Origin: Plantago elongata
Taxonomy: Eukaryota > Streptophyta > Magnoliopsida > Lamiales > Plantaginaceae
Assembly: GCA_036897095.1 (NCBI GenBank)
Contig: JAYMSP010000136.1
Span: 1-64,000, forward strand
Direction: 5' to 3'
DNA: 64,000 nt
Part shown: piece by piece, positions 63,563 through 64,000 of the stretch
How positions within the stretch are numbered: position 1 is the first letter of the stretch
Layout: every line of letters begins with the position of its first letter
Program-made: the position numbers and the translations under genes
The notes under the pieces: generated by a model
Told to the model about the DNA's origin: nothing
The model's database searches: none
What the model saw: only the letters and a program-made list of their open reading frames with translations

Positions 63563-64000
63563 TGAATTTGAGCCAGATAAATATACTTGTTGGGGCTAAT
63601 TGCACTTTCAAGATCAAAGAATCACACATATTCCATTTCAGCCCCTTGGTACTCAAATTATTGCAAAAGTCATGTTTGTCCAGAATCTAATACATACTTC
63701 AGTTCAAGTATTTGACACACTCGCACACACAAAATAAGTCGTAAATGATCAAATTTAAAGTGTGAGAAAGTCGGAGGACATATCTTATCTCCCTACACAT
63801 TACGAAAACCAATTCACATCAGATCCAAGCACCATTATTGATGCTCTATAGTATGTTGTGGCATAGAGTAGCTCACACTGTATAAACGCCATACTTCAAA
63901 GATGAACCTGTTCCCATGCAATAGTGTGAATTCTTAATGGTATCGAACTGGAACAACCTGCTCTAATATCCCGACTCAACGCCAAAGTACAACTAAGAAG
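63563..64000. other. Upstream region of the DUF2358 gene
   Basis: Promoter side of the last gene, running to the window edge. No further gene or clear repeat is seen. Confidence 0.4.

Overview
The window is nuclear DNA of a flowering plant, most likely a eudicot and plausibly an asterid. This rests on spliced genes with AT-rich introns, plant-only families (ferric reductase oxidase, CASP-like, BPS1, LRK10-like kinases) and many short transposon relics. The exact species cannot be read from the sequence. All exon borders below were worked out by hand from splice signals and reading-frame continuity.

Left part (1-13.5 kb): a complete eight-exon ferric reductase oxidase (FRO) gene on the minus strand, a possible LRR relic near 7.4 kb, an intronless malectin-like CrRLK1L relative that stops just before its kinase, and the first of two hAT-transposase-derived (DUF659) genes.

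Accessory centre (11.5-31 kb): two LRK10-like receptor kinase genes lie in tandem on the minus strand. They are bracketed by two near-identical DUF659 genes in opposite orientation (13,438-11,513 minus; 29,067-30,966 plus). The non-coding leader of these genes exists three times: once per gene, plus an orphan copy at 16.3-17.6 kb that carries a Stowaway-like element. Leader introns and upstream blocks contain their own tandem repeats. The first LRK10-like gene has a one-base frameshift inside the kinase; the second looks whole.

Right part (31-64 kb) is gene-rich and ordinary: CAAX protease STE24/FACE1, BPS1, a CASPL5-type membrane protein, an MPK4-type MAP kinase, a GH28 polygalacturonase-like protein, an MSL1-type mitochondrial mechanosensitive channel and a plastid DUF2358 protein. 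Between CASPL and MPK4 sit two inverted copies of one approximately 680-bp non-autonomous DNA transposon. A 5'-truncated LINE lies upstream of MSL1, whose promoter/leader is duplicated. Three copies of a tRNA-derived SINE-like element are scattered through the window.

Functional links are loose, as is usual in plant genomes. The coherent block is the receptor-kinase pair framed by the inverted transposase-derived genes. Two introns, one in FRO and one in MSL1, appear to use GC instead of GT at the donor site.
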